A DNA stretch of 11,036 nt, taken from contig LXFE01000831.1 in the NCBI GenBank assembly GCA_001929475.1, forward strand, positions 1 through 11,036, read 5' to 3'. This document shows, in pieces, positions 1 to 8,336 of the stretch. How positions within the stretch are numbered: the stretch's first letter is position 1; every line of letters starts with the position of its first letter. The position numbers and the translations under genes are program-made. Origin of the DNA: Neolecta irregularis DAH-3 (taxonomy: Eukaryota; Ascomycota; Neolectomycetes; Neolectales; Neolectaceae). The notes beneath the pieces were generated by a model. The model was not told the DNA's origin. It saw nothing but the letters and a program-made list of their open reading frames with translations, and did no database searches.

Positions 1-9
1 TGAAATATG

Positions 10-52
10 CAAGTAAGTAAGTCCAAAGTCCAGACTTGGACTTACTTACTTG
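10..52. repeat. Perfect 17-bp inverted repeat (hairpin)
   Basis: The left arm at 10-26 (CAAGTAAGTAAGTCCAA) and the right arm at 36-52 (TTGGACTTACTTACTTG) are exact reverse complements, separated by a 9-nt spacer at 27-35. The arms contain the iterated tetranucleotide AAGT/ACTT. As DNA it could form a cruciform, and as RNA a stable stem-loop. It lies at the edge of the repeat-like block and may be the terminal structure of a mobile element. Confidence 0.9.
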
Positions 53-167
53 TTAGCAAGTCTGGCCATGGACCAGATGGACCGTATCAAGTGATCTTAC
101 CTTGTAAGGATTTACCCCGTTATGAAAATAGGCGCTACAGGATCAACACAACATCCTTGGTTTTCCA

Positions 168-290
168 CAACACCCTCACCTGCCCGCCTCGCCTGTCACC
201 AGCCCATCTCGCCTGTCTCTCCTATCTCTCGCGCCTCTCCAGCCTTGCGTGCCTGTCTCTCACCTCGCCAATCTCTCACCTCGTATACAT
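168..290. repeat. CT-rich degenerate tandem repeat
   Basis: A strongly pyrimidine-biased stretch made of imperfect copies of short units such as CTCGCCTGTCTCTC and TCTCACCTCGCC. The unit length is irregular, so this is a decayed low-complexity repeat. The open frame through it encodes only low-complexity Ser/Leu/Pro/Cys sequence and is not a believable gene. Confidence 0.7.
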
Positions 291-615
291 AATATAGCAA
301 TTCATACTTGCTTTCTATATAAAGCTCATATCAGGAAAATGATAGTCACATGATATGCATGGACTGGGCCTGACCCTCAGAAAGTCCATGGGCTGGACTT
401 TGGTCTATCTGCAACACTGGCCAGTGAAGGCTGGTGTAAGGACATGAGGCCTGATAACATGCACAAGAGTGGGAGTACATGAGCTAGAGGAACAGCACAT
501 ACATAACCAAGCTCACTAACTGTAAGTTGTGAAGTGTAGCTTACAAATAAGATCAAGTTATATTTCTTAACCTAAGTAAGCAGACCTTTACGCTTATGTA
601 AAGATATGCTGACTC

Positions 616-653
616 TGCCCTTATATACTCTATTTAATAATTGCCCTTATATA
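616..653. promoter_or_regulatory. Two direct copies of TGCCCTTATATA
   Basis: The 12-mer TGCCCTTATATA occurs exactly at 616-627 and 642-653, with a 26-bp period and AT-rich DNA between. Each copy ends in a TATA-like core. They lie about 255-290 bp upstream of the ATG at 906. An inverted CCAAT box (ATTGG, 673-677) follows just downstream. These could be core promoter elements for the gene at 906 with a long leader, or for a transcript not seen here. The interval 430-905 holds no other feature I can support except the TGACGTCA site. Confidence 0.35.
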
Positions 654-796
654 ATTTCCCGCCTCCTACTGGATTGGTGGGATATGTCCGGTATATCGTT
701 ACACTTACTCTGGTTAGATAGTGGAATATAACCGAGTCTTATTCGTACTCCGGACGTGAAGTTACACTTGGAGTTCTTCTGAACAACTCTGGAATG

Positions 797-804
797 TGAC
801 GTCA
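797..804. promoter_or_regulatory. Perfect CRE/ATF palindrome TGACGTCA
   Basis: An exact TGACGTCA lies 101 bp upstream of the ATG at 906. In fungi this octamer is the established binding site of ATF/CREB-type bZIP factors, for example the Atf1 and Sko1 class in stress responses. Its position close to a start codon fits a working promoter site. Occupancy is inference. Confidence 0.45.
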
Positions 805-905
805 GCGGCTGGTCCATTAACTAAAAGAGAACTAGTCAGCCACCTGTTGATACCCTTTTCCAAAACTCACACCTAGTCCTTCATCGATCCGAAAACATTT
901 CAACA

Positions 906-1969
906 ATGTCCTCCTTTATCATCCAACAACCCATATCAGACGACGCTATAGACCTTGAAACAACTCTTCTTGAGCTTGATCGACAACAACGCTTGGTTCA
1001 GATCGAACGACGGAGGCTTGAACATTACGAAGCCCAGATCGAACGCCGAAGGTGGGAAATAATTGCCAGAAGCCGACAAATGTACGACTTGATGATCGAG
1101 CGCGAGCAAGATCAGCAATTTTTAAGTGTTATCAATTCGGAGAATATCCTTGGGTACACCTTTTTTCACACATCTGTTTTGAACACCGTATAGAAACATA
1201 ATGGATGACTTTTCCGCCTGGCAGCAACAAAGACAAAGACAGCAACTTATTCAACGTCTGTTGCTGGGAGAGCAGGACTTTAATCATCACCCCAACGGTC
1301 TTTCGATTGAGCAGTTGTTTGGGATTTGTATAATCAAATCATGACTCCTATAACTGATTCCCAGCATCCTCTAAACCGCAACGACCTCAAATTCAAAAGC
1401 CATACAACCAATCATCATCGTTCCTGCTTGCTCCGGAAGGCAAACGTGGCTCTCGAAGACGTCATTCACAGCCAGCTATAAAGCTCAAAAAGATTCATAT
1501 TTCTGGAGGTATTCTGGAAAAGACAAATTCGTTGAAATCAGTTAGGCCGCAAGGAGAAAGATTACCGTCGCTTCTTGAATCGCTTCAATGCCTTCGTTCA
1601 TTCGTTGATGGATATCATTCCGAAATTAGTCTACCGAACCTTGAACCACATCGAATCCAGTCATTGGAACGAGCTTTCGAGAAGGCAATTGACGATATCA
1701 TTGCTGTTGACATCGAACCTGAAGGCGAATTACGAAGTTTGAAGATGAATGTGTTGCAATCGGCCGAAGAAGGCCTAGAAAAGGCTGCTACAATGACTGC
1801 TGGCGAAGTTGACAAAGAACTTGAACCAGCTATCGAACAAACTGCAAACGTTGATGCTCCAAATGCTGGTAGCGTAAACGAAACGCTAAAGAACCCCTCA
1901 CCTTTGGATTCGCCACAGAAAACTCACAAGGTCACATTGGAGGAGGTACCAGATCCTGAATATCAGTAG
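906..1969 (+). CDS. Coiled-coil protein with BAG-like C-terminal region, three exons
   Basis: The model is exons 906-1153, 1194-1327 and 1365-1969, giving 328 aa. The introns at 1154-1193 (40 nt, GTACAC...TATAG) and 1328-1364 (37 nt, GTATAA...CCCAG with a CTGAT branch-like motif) each remove an in-frame stop and restore one open frame. The start lies in CAACAATGTC, a good fungal context. Residues ~18-75 are a charged, likely coiled-coil segment with the near-repeat QIERRRLE/QIERRRWE. A Gln-rich stretch follows (residues ~90-105), then a basic segment (KRGSRRRH) near the middle. Residues ~194-272 form an amphipathic helical region (LPSLLESLQ..., ending ...LKMNVLQSAEEGLEKA) whose pattern resembles a BAG domain, the Hsp70 nucleotide-exchange module. 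The tail is acidic and Pro-rich. The BAG call is tentative because I could not run a profile search. The upstream TGACGTCA would fit a stress-regulated chaperone cofactor. It converges with copy 1 of the DUF1996 array, 179 bp from stop to stop. Confidence 0.7.
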
Positions 1970-2005
1970 ATGTCGAATATCATTGGCGACGTCATGACTA
2001 AATCG

Positions 2006-2184
2006 TTACCACACTATTTCGTACAATACAACTATGGAAAAATATACGACATATATACTTGATGAGACTATTGATATAGAAGTCGAACTGCTGGTACATA
2101 TATATCCGGCTGAACAGGCGTATTGGCGAACCTTGACATTGACGCCTGTCACAACTTTGTCCTCCGTCCAAACACACCCAATGA
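2006..2184 (-). pseudogene. Out-of-frame remnant of the DUF1996 C-terminus and Ser-rich linker of copy 1
   Basis: Just past the residues CTVES of copy 1, the homologous continuation lies in a different minus-strand frame. That frame reads TED..., then SAGYICTSSSTSIS and a Ser-rich run, ending at a stop at 2006-2008. Copy 2 has the matching order of a ...ED... segment, SAGPKPTCGSSIS and a Ser/Thr-rich linker. The frames differ by the equivalent of one lost base or two gained bases within about 2165-2184. No WSC domain follows, since the BAG-like gene ends at 1969. This reads as decayed 3' coding sequence, although an unrecognised intron cannot be ruled out. Confidence 0.5.
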
Positions 2185-3164
2185 CTCGACAGTACACTTC
2201 TTTTGTAAATCTTGGTTCTGGTAAGCGAGAAGAGGAGGACAGCCGGCAATGTTGCCCCAGTTAACTGGATCCGATCCACATTGTTTGATTGCTTGTGCTA
2301 AAGGCGCATTAGCGCCGTCATCCCAGCCTGCAGTGAAATCTCCATGAAGACCATAACCTAATGCAATAAACCAAACAATCTGTAGATAATAATACCTATT
2401 GTGTCTCCACTTGACAATACATAAGTACCCTCCCCATGATAGTCGAACTGGTTTGTTTGCCAAATCATCTCGATCATAACTTGAGGAATTCTGACAGGGT
2501 GGCTACTGGGACATATCTGTCCATCGTAGCCATCTGTAGAATAAGACACATGACTTCTATGATCCGCCGAGTTAAGGTTTACTCCGTCCCAGCATTGAGG
2601 AAACGAAACTGAGGCTTGCATGAACATCGAACAGGCTCGTTTTGGAAATCCATACTCAGGTCCAGAGTTACCAGAGCCATCCACGCAAACGAAGTAGACG
2701 GCTTTATCTTCTGGACTATTGGACTGGGTCTGACGATCAGGACTTCCGACAATCATCTGAAGACCATTTGGTACTGGCATGACATTCCGGCCACCATCTG
2801 GATATTTGTAATACGCTCGATGATTTCCTGAGGGATAGAGGGATAATTTTCCGTCTGTGCCTTTGTGATACAATGAAGGTTGCCTTGATCAATAAGCCAT
2901 TGGTTTTATTAACAATGCGTACCAATAATTAGACTTGTCGGCCTGTGTATTGCAAGTCGTACAGGATGAACTGATTGCGTTTTCATAAGAGAAAGTCTTC
3001 TCGAAATGAGAACCACCCAAAACTGTATGCATATGTGAAACATCTGCTTGGCCTGGGTATCTGATCGGATCCAGCCTCTCAGTAGTGAGAACTGTACAGT
3101 CAAGAACAAAATATCCCGGCACAGCCGAGATGAGAACGAAGACCAAAAGAAAGGTTGAGTTCAT
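2149..3164 (-). CDS. Secreted DUF1996 protein, copy 1 (truncated, no WSC domain)
   Basis: The minus-strand exons are 2923-3164, 2396-2883 and 2149-2357, giving 312 aa. The introns at 2884-2922 (39 nt, GTACGC...TCAAG) and 2358-2395 (38 nt, GTATTA...ATTAG) match copies 2 and 3 in position and phase (phase 2 inside the Trp codon of YWxPSLYH, phase 1 inside the Gly codon of GDxxGYG). Residues 1-17 are a signal peptide ending VPG before YFVLDC. DUF1996 hallmarks follow: HMHTVLGG, SCTTCNTQADKSNYW, FPQCWDG, HRSHVSY, ICPSSHP and YGLHGDF...GWD. It departs from its paralogues in several ways. The CxGG motif reads CSMF, GDTTG is GDTIG, and the product ends about 15 residues after the conserved CPPL with an unrelated tail (GVFGRRTKL). 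The Ser/Thr linker and WSC domain are absent. The function of DUF1996 is not established. This may be a real short secreted protein or an early pseudogene. Confidence 0.7.
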
Positions 3165-3999
3165 TTCCGCAGTACAAAAGGGACAAAAGACTTTTGGATA
3201 TACTCAAAGGCGGAGTAAAATATTTTTGAAAGTTCTGCTGTCAATTCAAAGCTTTATGATACTTTATCAAGCTTTGTCAGAAGGATCGTGTTCATCACGA
3301 ATTCATGCTTTGAACCAGGTCTTTGCTTCCATTCAGTGATACACACTGTCTTGTTCATGTTGTCAGCACGAAATCTGCGCCCCGGTTATTGTTGCTTTGC
3401 ACTCTTGTCGATGATACATTCTTTGACAGAACTTTTACGGGAATGGCGAATGGAATTCGAACTCGAAACGATCGTCTACTCTTTCGTGACCTAGTTGAGT
3501 CAGCAGTCAGGAAAGCTAACAAAAGTCACCTCATCTCGGGCTTCGAAATCAGTAAGAACCACGAGGAAACTTGTTAGAAAAGACTCTGGTGCTTTGAGAT
3601 ATTTTCAGCGGGTAAACAGAGCCTTTGGAAATTAAGCTTTGAGGACTCAGCGATAATGTGGCCAGTACGCAAGCTTTCAGTAAAACAGGATTTTGATAAC
3701 TCGCTGCAACGGTCAGACTAAATGAGTTTAGTGTATCGGGAGCTAACATAGGCGAAGGAATCCTTATCAAACTCCATCAAACCACTTCGAATCTGATGGT
3801 TTTGACACAGGATGAAAACATAGCACGGTAACCAATTTAACAAGGTAAATATGCTATTCTTTAACTGCTTCAGCAAATATGTACAGAATCTATAGGTGTA
3901 TGATGCAAATCCGTAAACCAGAAAATACAGGAAGCAAAGCGTTGAAAATCTACCCTGCCAAGACCTTGAAAAGTGCCAGCACCTCTCAATCAATCAAAG
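3165..3999. other. Intergenic region between DUF1996 copies 1 and 2
   Basis: These 835 bp hold the 5' flank of copy 1 (right up to its ATG at 3164) and the 3' flank of copy 2. Short open frames of 70-90 codons exist on both strands, but none shows a domain, family similarity or a convincing start. A weak TATATC lies on the minus strand near 3195, and AT-rich DNA spans about 3215-3265. Nothing else is supported. Confidence 0.6.
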
Positions 4000-5718
4000 T
4001 CATGATGATAAGCGTAGAAACAAACTAACGTTCCAGTCACCTCCGCAATTGTTTGATTCATCGCCAGTACATTTGATAGAGCACTGAGCAGAGTCGACTG
4101 TATTTCTAACACCGTTCGCAACGTTGTTTCCGCAAGTGCAGATCGAGCCTTGCATTAAACCAGCGTAAGAAAACCCTAAACAATTATGTTGGCAATTCTC
4201 TATTGTCATGTTTATGTCATCAGAAGTAACTGAGGCGATAAGGATTGGCATTCTATTCTCGCTCAATGAAACGCAACCGACAGAGATCCAGGGAGATGGA
4301 ACAGATCCAATTGCAGTAGCTGAAGGGACGTTGACATCGCTTGTGCACGCCGCAGGAACTGTAACATAACTCGTAATCGTAATCGTGGAAGTAGACGTGT
4401 AATCTTCTGCATCTGGAATACCAATCGTTGGAATCGCTAGTTGACTAGTTATCGAGTCTGGTATTGAGGAAGGTTTCGTTGAAATTGGAGTGGGTAAAAT
4501 GTCCATAGGCACAGCATTGTTGGGTAAAGCTGAAGTGATTTGAGCTGATCCTGCGGAAACAGCCGAGGAAGTAGATAGAACTACGTTTGGAGTGTTTGTA
4601 ACTACGGGCATAACTGAAGCCGATGTCGAAATCGAACTGCCGCAAGTCGGTTTTGGACCTGCTGACCACAACAAGTTGCATCCCGGAAGTTTAGCGAGAC
4701 TCGAAGTAAGACCAACGTCTTCACGTATGACTGGTTCAATGGAACACCCACTTTGGGCAGTTTGGTCGGCGTATTTGTTCAGCGGTGGGCAACCATACAC
4801 CTCTCCCCAAGTAGAATCGGCTCCGCATGATTTGAGGGCTTGAGCAAGTGGTGCATCTGGAGCATTATCCCATGCGGATACAAAATCACCGTGAAACCCA
4901 TATCCTAAGAGGTCAGTCTCGTTATGTAAATTGAGTATACCTGTGGTATCACCATTTGCCAAAACATAAGTTCCTGCTCCGTGATAGTCCTTCTCGCCAG
5001 TCATAAAGATAAACTCATACATCAACTGAGGAACTTTGACCGGATGGGAAGAAGGACAAATATCTCCGTTGTAGCCTTCCACGGCAAAGGACATATGGCT
5101 TTTATGATCCGGAGCTGTTGTTGAAACCCCGTCCCAGCAGGTAGGGAACCAGATCTGAAGTTGAATACCTCCGAGACAAGCTTTATCGGGAAACGCCGTC
5201 GACTCTCCATCTGCTTGGCCAGCTGAGCCAAGACACATAAAGCGAATAGCCTGGTTATCTGCTGCAGATGTATTGAAAGTCTTTCGTGCTGGATCGCCGC
5301 TGATAACTTGGAGGCCTTTAGGGAAGGGCTTGACATCCTCGGAAGTAGAATATTTGTAATAAATGCGCGTATTTCCTAGTCGGTAGATCGAGAATGTTCC
5401 ATCGAGTGCTTGGTGGTATAGTGAAGGAGCCCTCGGCAAATCAGTACAACTTCTAACAAGACGTCCATACCAATAACTAGATTTGTCTATCTGAGTGTTG
5501 CAAGTTGTGCAAGAAGAATTTATAAGAGAATCATAACTGATTGTAGTGCCAAAGTTGCTCGCACCACTTATACTATGAACATGCTGAGATGCCAGTCCTG
5601 GAGCCACTATTGGATCTGCTCGTTCGGTAACTAATAAACCGCAATTGAGTACAAAATAAGCAGACGCTGTCGCTAAATTTGTGATAAGGAAGGTGAGGAG
5701 CGACCTATTCAACATCAC
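4000..5718 (-). CDS. Secreted DUF1996-WSC protein, copy 2
   Basis: The minus-strand exons are 5471-5718, 4941-5431 and 4000-4904, giving 547 aa. The introns at 5432-5470 (39 nt, GTATGG...CCGAG, TACTGAT branch) and 4905-4940 (36 nt, GTATAC...TTAG, GACTGAC branch) are multiples of three without stops, so the unspliced frame runs open for 572 codons. Removing them restores the family strings YWAPSLYHQ and TTGYGFHGDF. Residues 1-20 are a signal peptide; the start could also be the second Met. DUF1996 spans roughly 35-326 (HVHSISG, CTTCNTQIDKSSYW, FPTCWDG, DHKSHMSF, ICPSSHP). Residues 327-451 are a Ser/Thr/Pro-rich linker, likely O-glycosylated. A WSC domain at ~452-547 carries eight cysteines, including CxCGN and CGGDW...SLF. 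WSC domains bind wall carbohydrate in characterised fungal proteins, so a secreted, wall- or glucan-associated role is inferred. The catalytic role of DUF1996 is unknown. No GPI signal or transmembrane helix is seen at the C-terminus. Confidence 0.88.
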   Translation of the reverse strand: MMLNRSLLTFLITNLATASAYFVLNCGLLVTERADPIVAPGLASQHVHSISGASNFGTTISYDSLINSSCTTCNTQIDKSSYWYGRLVRSCTDLPRAPSLYHQALDGTFSIYRLGNTRIYYKYSTSEDVKPFPKGLQVISGDPARKTFNTSAADNQAIRFMCLGSAGQADGESTAFPDKACLGGIQLQIWFPTCWDGVSTTAPDHKSHMSFAVEGYNGDICPSSHPVKVPQLMYEFIFMTGEKDYHGAGTYVLANGDTTGILNLHNETDLLGYGFHGDFVSAWDNAPDAPLAQALKSCGADSTWGEVYGCPPLNKYADQTAQSGCSIEPVIREDVGLTSSLAKLPGCNLLWSAGPKPTCGSSISTSASVMPVVTNTPNVVLSTSSAVSAGSAQITSALPNNAVPMDILPTPISTKPSSIPDSITSQLAIPTIGIPDAEDYTSTSTITITSYVTVPAACTSDVNVPSATAIGSVPSPWISVGCVSLSENRMPILIASVTSDDINMTIENCQHNCLGFSYAGLMQGSICTCGNNVANGVRNTVDSAQCSIKCTGDESNNCGGDWNVSLFLRLSS

Positions 5719-5815
5719 GACGAAAAAGAAAGTGAGAAATGATGGACAGCTAAGAGAAATTTAAGGACAGAGAAAAGATCAAAATTCAGAGAAAAGGCTG
5801 GAGAAATACCAGTAG

Positions 5816-5822
5816 TTTTATA
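5816..5822 (-). promoter_or_regulatory. TATA box of DUF1996-WSC copy 2
   Basis: On the minus strand the sequence reads CATATAAAACTAC, with TATAAAA at 5816-5822, about 98 bp upstream of the start codon at 5718. The stretch between it and the ATG is pyrimidine-rich (TTTCTCC, TTTTCTCTG, CTTTCTTTTTC), a common arrangement in fungal promoters and leaders. Confidence 0.5.
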
Positions 5823-5859
5823 TGGTATTGGGCTGGTTTCCTTGGTGCAGGCCAGCCAC

Positions 5860-6824
5860 CGCATTACTTTGTATTGCAAGTCCTGGATGTTTCACTTCTT
5901 GCTCTAGCCAATTTTACTGATCGGCGCACTTCGTAGGTTGCTCCATTTTATATCTTTGTTCTCTGGCGGGTACTTTTCTGAATCTACAGTGGACGAGATG
6001 AGGTTGAGTAGCATCAAAGGCGGGCCTGATTCATCAATGTTTCAGCTGGTAAATTCCCACTGGATTCCGCTTTTTCAGCATCAATTAGTGTGAAACCGCT
6101 AGCGACAATGGATGTGGGCCAATGTCGCCATTCCATCGCAATTACTTGGAGGTCCGTTTCTGGAAATAGCGCACCATTCGATAATACGAATCTGCTCAAA
6201 TCACACTAGTAGCAGAATCAGGCAATATTGATCTCGTGACTGAATGAATGGCTGGTTCAGGGCGCCGCATATGTTCCTGTAATCTCTGAAAGGAACATGC
6301 ACGTGGTGTGATGCAAACTGTGCCTGTGGCTAGTGATTTAACACCGCTCAAAAAAACTGCACATACATTTTTGTCCATGTAAAATATTAGGAACGCGTCT
6401 GCCGAGCGAATTTTGAATACAGACTCGCCCGATTAGGAACCACTTACTGAGACCAGGATTGAACCTTTCATGACTGTTTACGCCTATGAGTAATGCTGCC
6501 CTGAGACTACATCTTTATATTAATTAAGGTGCGTTAATCTACCCGCTGAACCTTAATTCGATCTTCACTCCAGGCAAATACGGGTTAATAGAATTATGTG
6601 CCAGGTGGCTATCCGATTATCTCATATCGCTGTAGATCATACAAATTAAACTCCCCCGTGAGATCTGGCACAGAACAAATACAATACAATACGTCAAATC
6701 GTTCACGGGAGATCATTGATTCTCCGCGCGATCAAGTCGCTATCGGTCCAACTGATCGTGTAATGAATCAGTCATAATTTAAAGTAAATACATGAAATGT
6801 TGAATCAACCTTGAGACTTCAAGA
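5860..6824. other. Intergenic region between DUF1996 copies 2 and 3
   Basis: About 965 bp with no supportable gene. The only open frames are short ones of about 60 codons with no recognisable content. The right part (6520-6830) is AT-rich with scattered short inverted words, for example CCCGTGA at 6655-6661 and TCACGGG at 6703-6709, and a small ATACA iteration near 6677-6693. It presumably holds the 3' flank of copy 3 and distal promoter of copy 2. Confidence 0.6.
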
Positions 6825-8320
6825 TTAATGCAACGGTATGTACATGTACAGCGATAGCGCCATATCCCCGCCACAGATTTCTGTGTCGTCACCAGAACAT
6901 CTGGCGTCACAGAAAGTTGCACAAACGGGATTGCCGCCACCGTTTTTTATGGTATTCCCGCAGAAGCAGCTATCTCCATCGAATAGCGCAGCGAATTTGA
7001 AAGATGAGCAGAAGTTGAGACAGGCAGAAATGGTTAGTTTCGAGTCGTCTCTGGTGATTCTTTCGGTTAATACTGGGCCGTTGGTTCCTTGGGTGAAGCA
7101 GCCTAGGAGATCCCAATCATCGGCGGTTGATTCGATGTTGGTGGATACAGTATCTCTTCTCTTTAAATATCTTGAAGCCGGAATATTTAAAGGTTGAGTT
7201 GATACTTCAACTTTTACCGCCGCAGACGACGACATTGTTGTTAATAGCGACGATGACGACGACGACATCGAAAGTACAATCGGATTATTTCCTAGAAGCA
7301 TATTGATTGATCCTTTGAGACCCACATCTTCCGTAACGACTTCCGTTTCAATCTTACACCCACTCTGAGCTTTTGAATCAATGTATTCTCTCAAAGGGGC
7401 ACAGCCATAAACTTCTCCCCACGACTGATCGAACCCACATTGATTCATTGCCGAGGCAAGGACATTTGGATCCCAGCCAGAGGCGAAATCTCCATGTAGT
7501 GCGTATCCTAATACATGAGATAATTTCACCAGGATCAAGGCACCCGTTGTATCTCCATTGGAGAGAACATAGGTTCCTTCTCCGTGATATGGTTGTGTGC
7601 CGGTTAACCATATAAATTCGTACATGAGTTGTGGCATTCTATGAGGAAATCCATCAGGGCAAATATCACCGTCATAAGAGTTCAATGGAAAGGCAACGTG
7701 ACTCTTATAATCCGACGACGTGACCGAATATCCATTCCAACAGGACGGAAACCGAATTTGGGCTTGAATGCCGCCGGGACACGCTTTCCGTGGAAATTCG
7801 TTTGTGGTACCGGAGGCTGCTCCGGACGAATCAAGGCACACGTACATCATGGCGCGATTTTCTGTGTTTGAGGGGTCAAATGTTCTGCGAGTAGTGTCAC
7901 CAGCGATCATGGCGAATCCAGTCGGAAACGGTTGAATGTCGAGAGCTCCGACAGGGTACTGGTAATACACTCGCACATTCCCGAGGGGATAAGCGCTGAG
8001 TTTTCCTTCTGGAGACTGGTAGTACATTGTTGGTGCCCTGCTTATCAATTGCGTTGCTAATGACAATGGCCGCAATACCAGTACGATGATTTGTCCGCTT
8101 GCGTGTTGCAAGTGCTGCAGGTAGCTTTCATGTTTTGCGTGTAAGAGTACGTATTGCCGAATGTGTTAGCCCCGGCGACAGAGTGAACATGATCCGATAA
8201 TGCCTCTGGATTCATCAGAGGGTCAATTCTCTCAGTCACCAGCAGGTTGCAATTGAGGACAAAATATCCGGACACCGGCAAGACAGTGAAGAGAATAGAG
8301 AGCAGAGCTTGGAGTAACAT
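6825..8320 (-). CDS. Secreted DUF1996-WSC protein, copy 3
   Basis: The minus-strand exons are 8079-8320, 7544-8037 and 6825-7507, giving 472 aa. The introns at 8038-8078 (41 nt, GTATTG...GCAG) and 7508-7543 (36 nt, GTGCCT...ATTAG) sit exactly where copies 1 and 2 have theirs and restore YWAPTMYYQ and TTGYALHGDF. I chose the ATG at 8318-8320 because it opens a clean signal peptide (MLLQALLSILFTVLPVSG) before YFVLNC; an in-frame upstream ATG would add 43 hydrophilic residues ahead of it. DUF1996 spans about 35-323 (HVHSVAG, CSTCNTQADKSSYW, CPGGIQ, FPSCWNG, YKSHVAF, HGDFASGWD). The linker at 324-376 is shorter than in copy 2, carries a poly-Ser run and has KRR at 361-363. The WSC domain at ~377-472 has CFCGN and CGGDMALSLY. 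Secretion and wall association are inferred; the biochemical activity is unknown. Confidence 0.88.
7243..7266. repeat. Short GAC/ATGACG microsatellite inside the linker of copy 3
   Basis: An iterated GACGAC/GATGAC run lies in the linker coding region of copy 3 and encodes its poly-Ser stretch (TCG codons on the minus strand). It is a likely site of length variation in this linker. Confidence 0.55.
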
Positions 8321-8336
8321 CTTGAAGATAATCGGG

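Larger units (their letters stand above)
1..416 (-). repeat. Repeat-like non-coding block, candidate solo LTR
   Basis: This block has no plausible gene. It begins with TG and can be read as ending in CA at 416 (...CTGCAACA), the terminal dinucleotides of an LTR. Read on the minus strand it starts TGTTGCAGATAG and has an internal TATA-like element (CTTTATATAG, complement of 315-324). It is rich in recurring words (AGTCCA, CCATGGAC, GTCCATGG) that form several inverted pairs, such as 358-365 with 383-390. A CT-rich degenerate repeat lies in the middle. I see no target-site duplication, because the left edge is the window edge, and no reverse transcriptase or integrase nearby. It could equally be a MITE-like element or simple intergenic repeat. 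Confidence 0.3.

Noticed and set aside
7-297. A 96-codon plus-strand open frame at the left edge.
   Set aside because: It translates the hairpin and the CT-rich repeat, so the product is low-complexity and without a domain.
770-797. Possible heat-shock element (TTC/GAA words) upstream of the BAG-like gene.
   Set aside because: The spacing does not fit alternating nGAAn units; the TTC and GAA words are one base apart or four apart instead of two.
3448-3475. GAATTCGAACTCGAA resembling the T-loop (GTTCGAATTC) of a minus-strand tRNA.
   Set aside because: The flanking five-base stem does not pair and no cloverleaf can be folded upstream.
3718-3993. A 91-codon minus-strand open frame with hydrophobic stretches just downstream of DUF1996 copy 2.
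   Set aside because: It has no convincing start or domain and lies where the 3' UTR of copy 2 is expected.
6424-6512. Possible tRNA or tRNA-derived element on the minus strand: a perfect B-box-like GGTTCAATCC and a TAGTCTCAGG resembling an A box 34 nt upstream.
   Set aside because: The T-arm, D-arm and acceptor stems do not pair, and no anticodon arm can be drawn. It is probably chance, or at most a very decayed copy.
6655-6709. CCCGTGA/TCACGGG inverted pair between DUF1996 copies 2 and 3.
   Set aside because: Only 7 bp with a 41-bp spacer in AT-rich DNA. No U-tract or element boundary, so no terminator or TIR call is justified.
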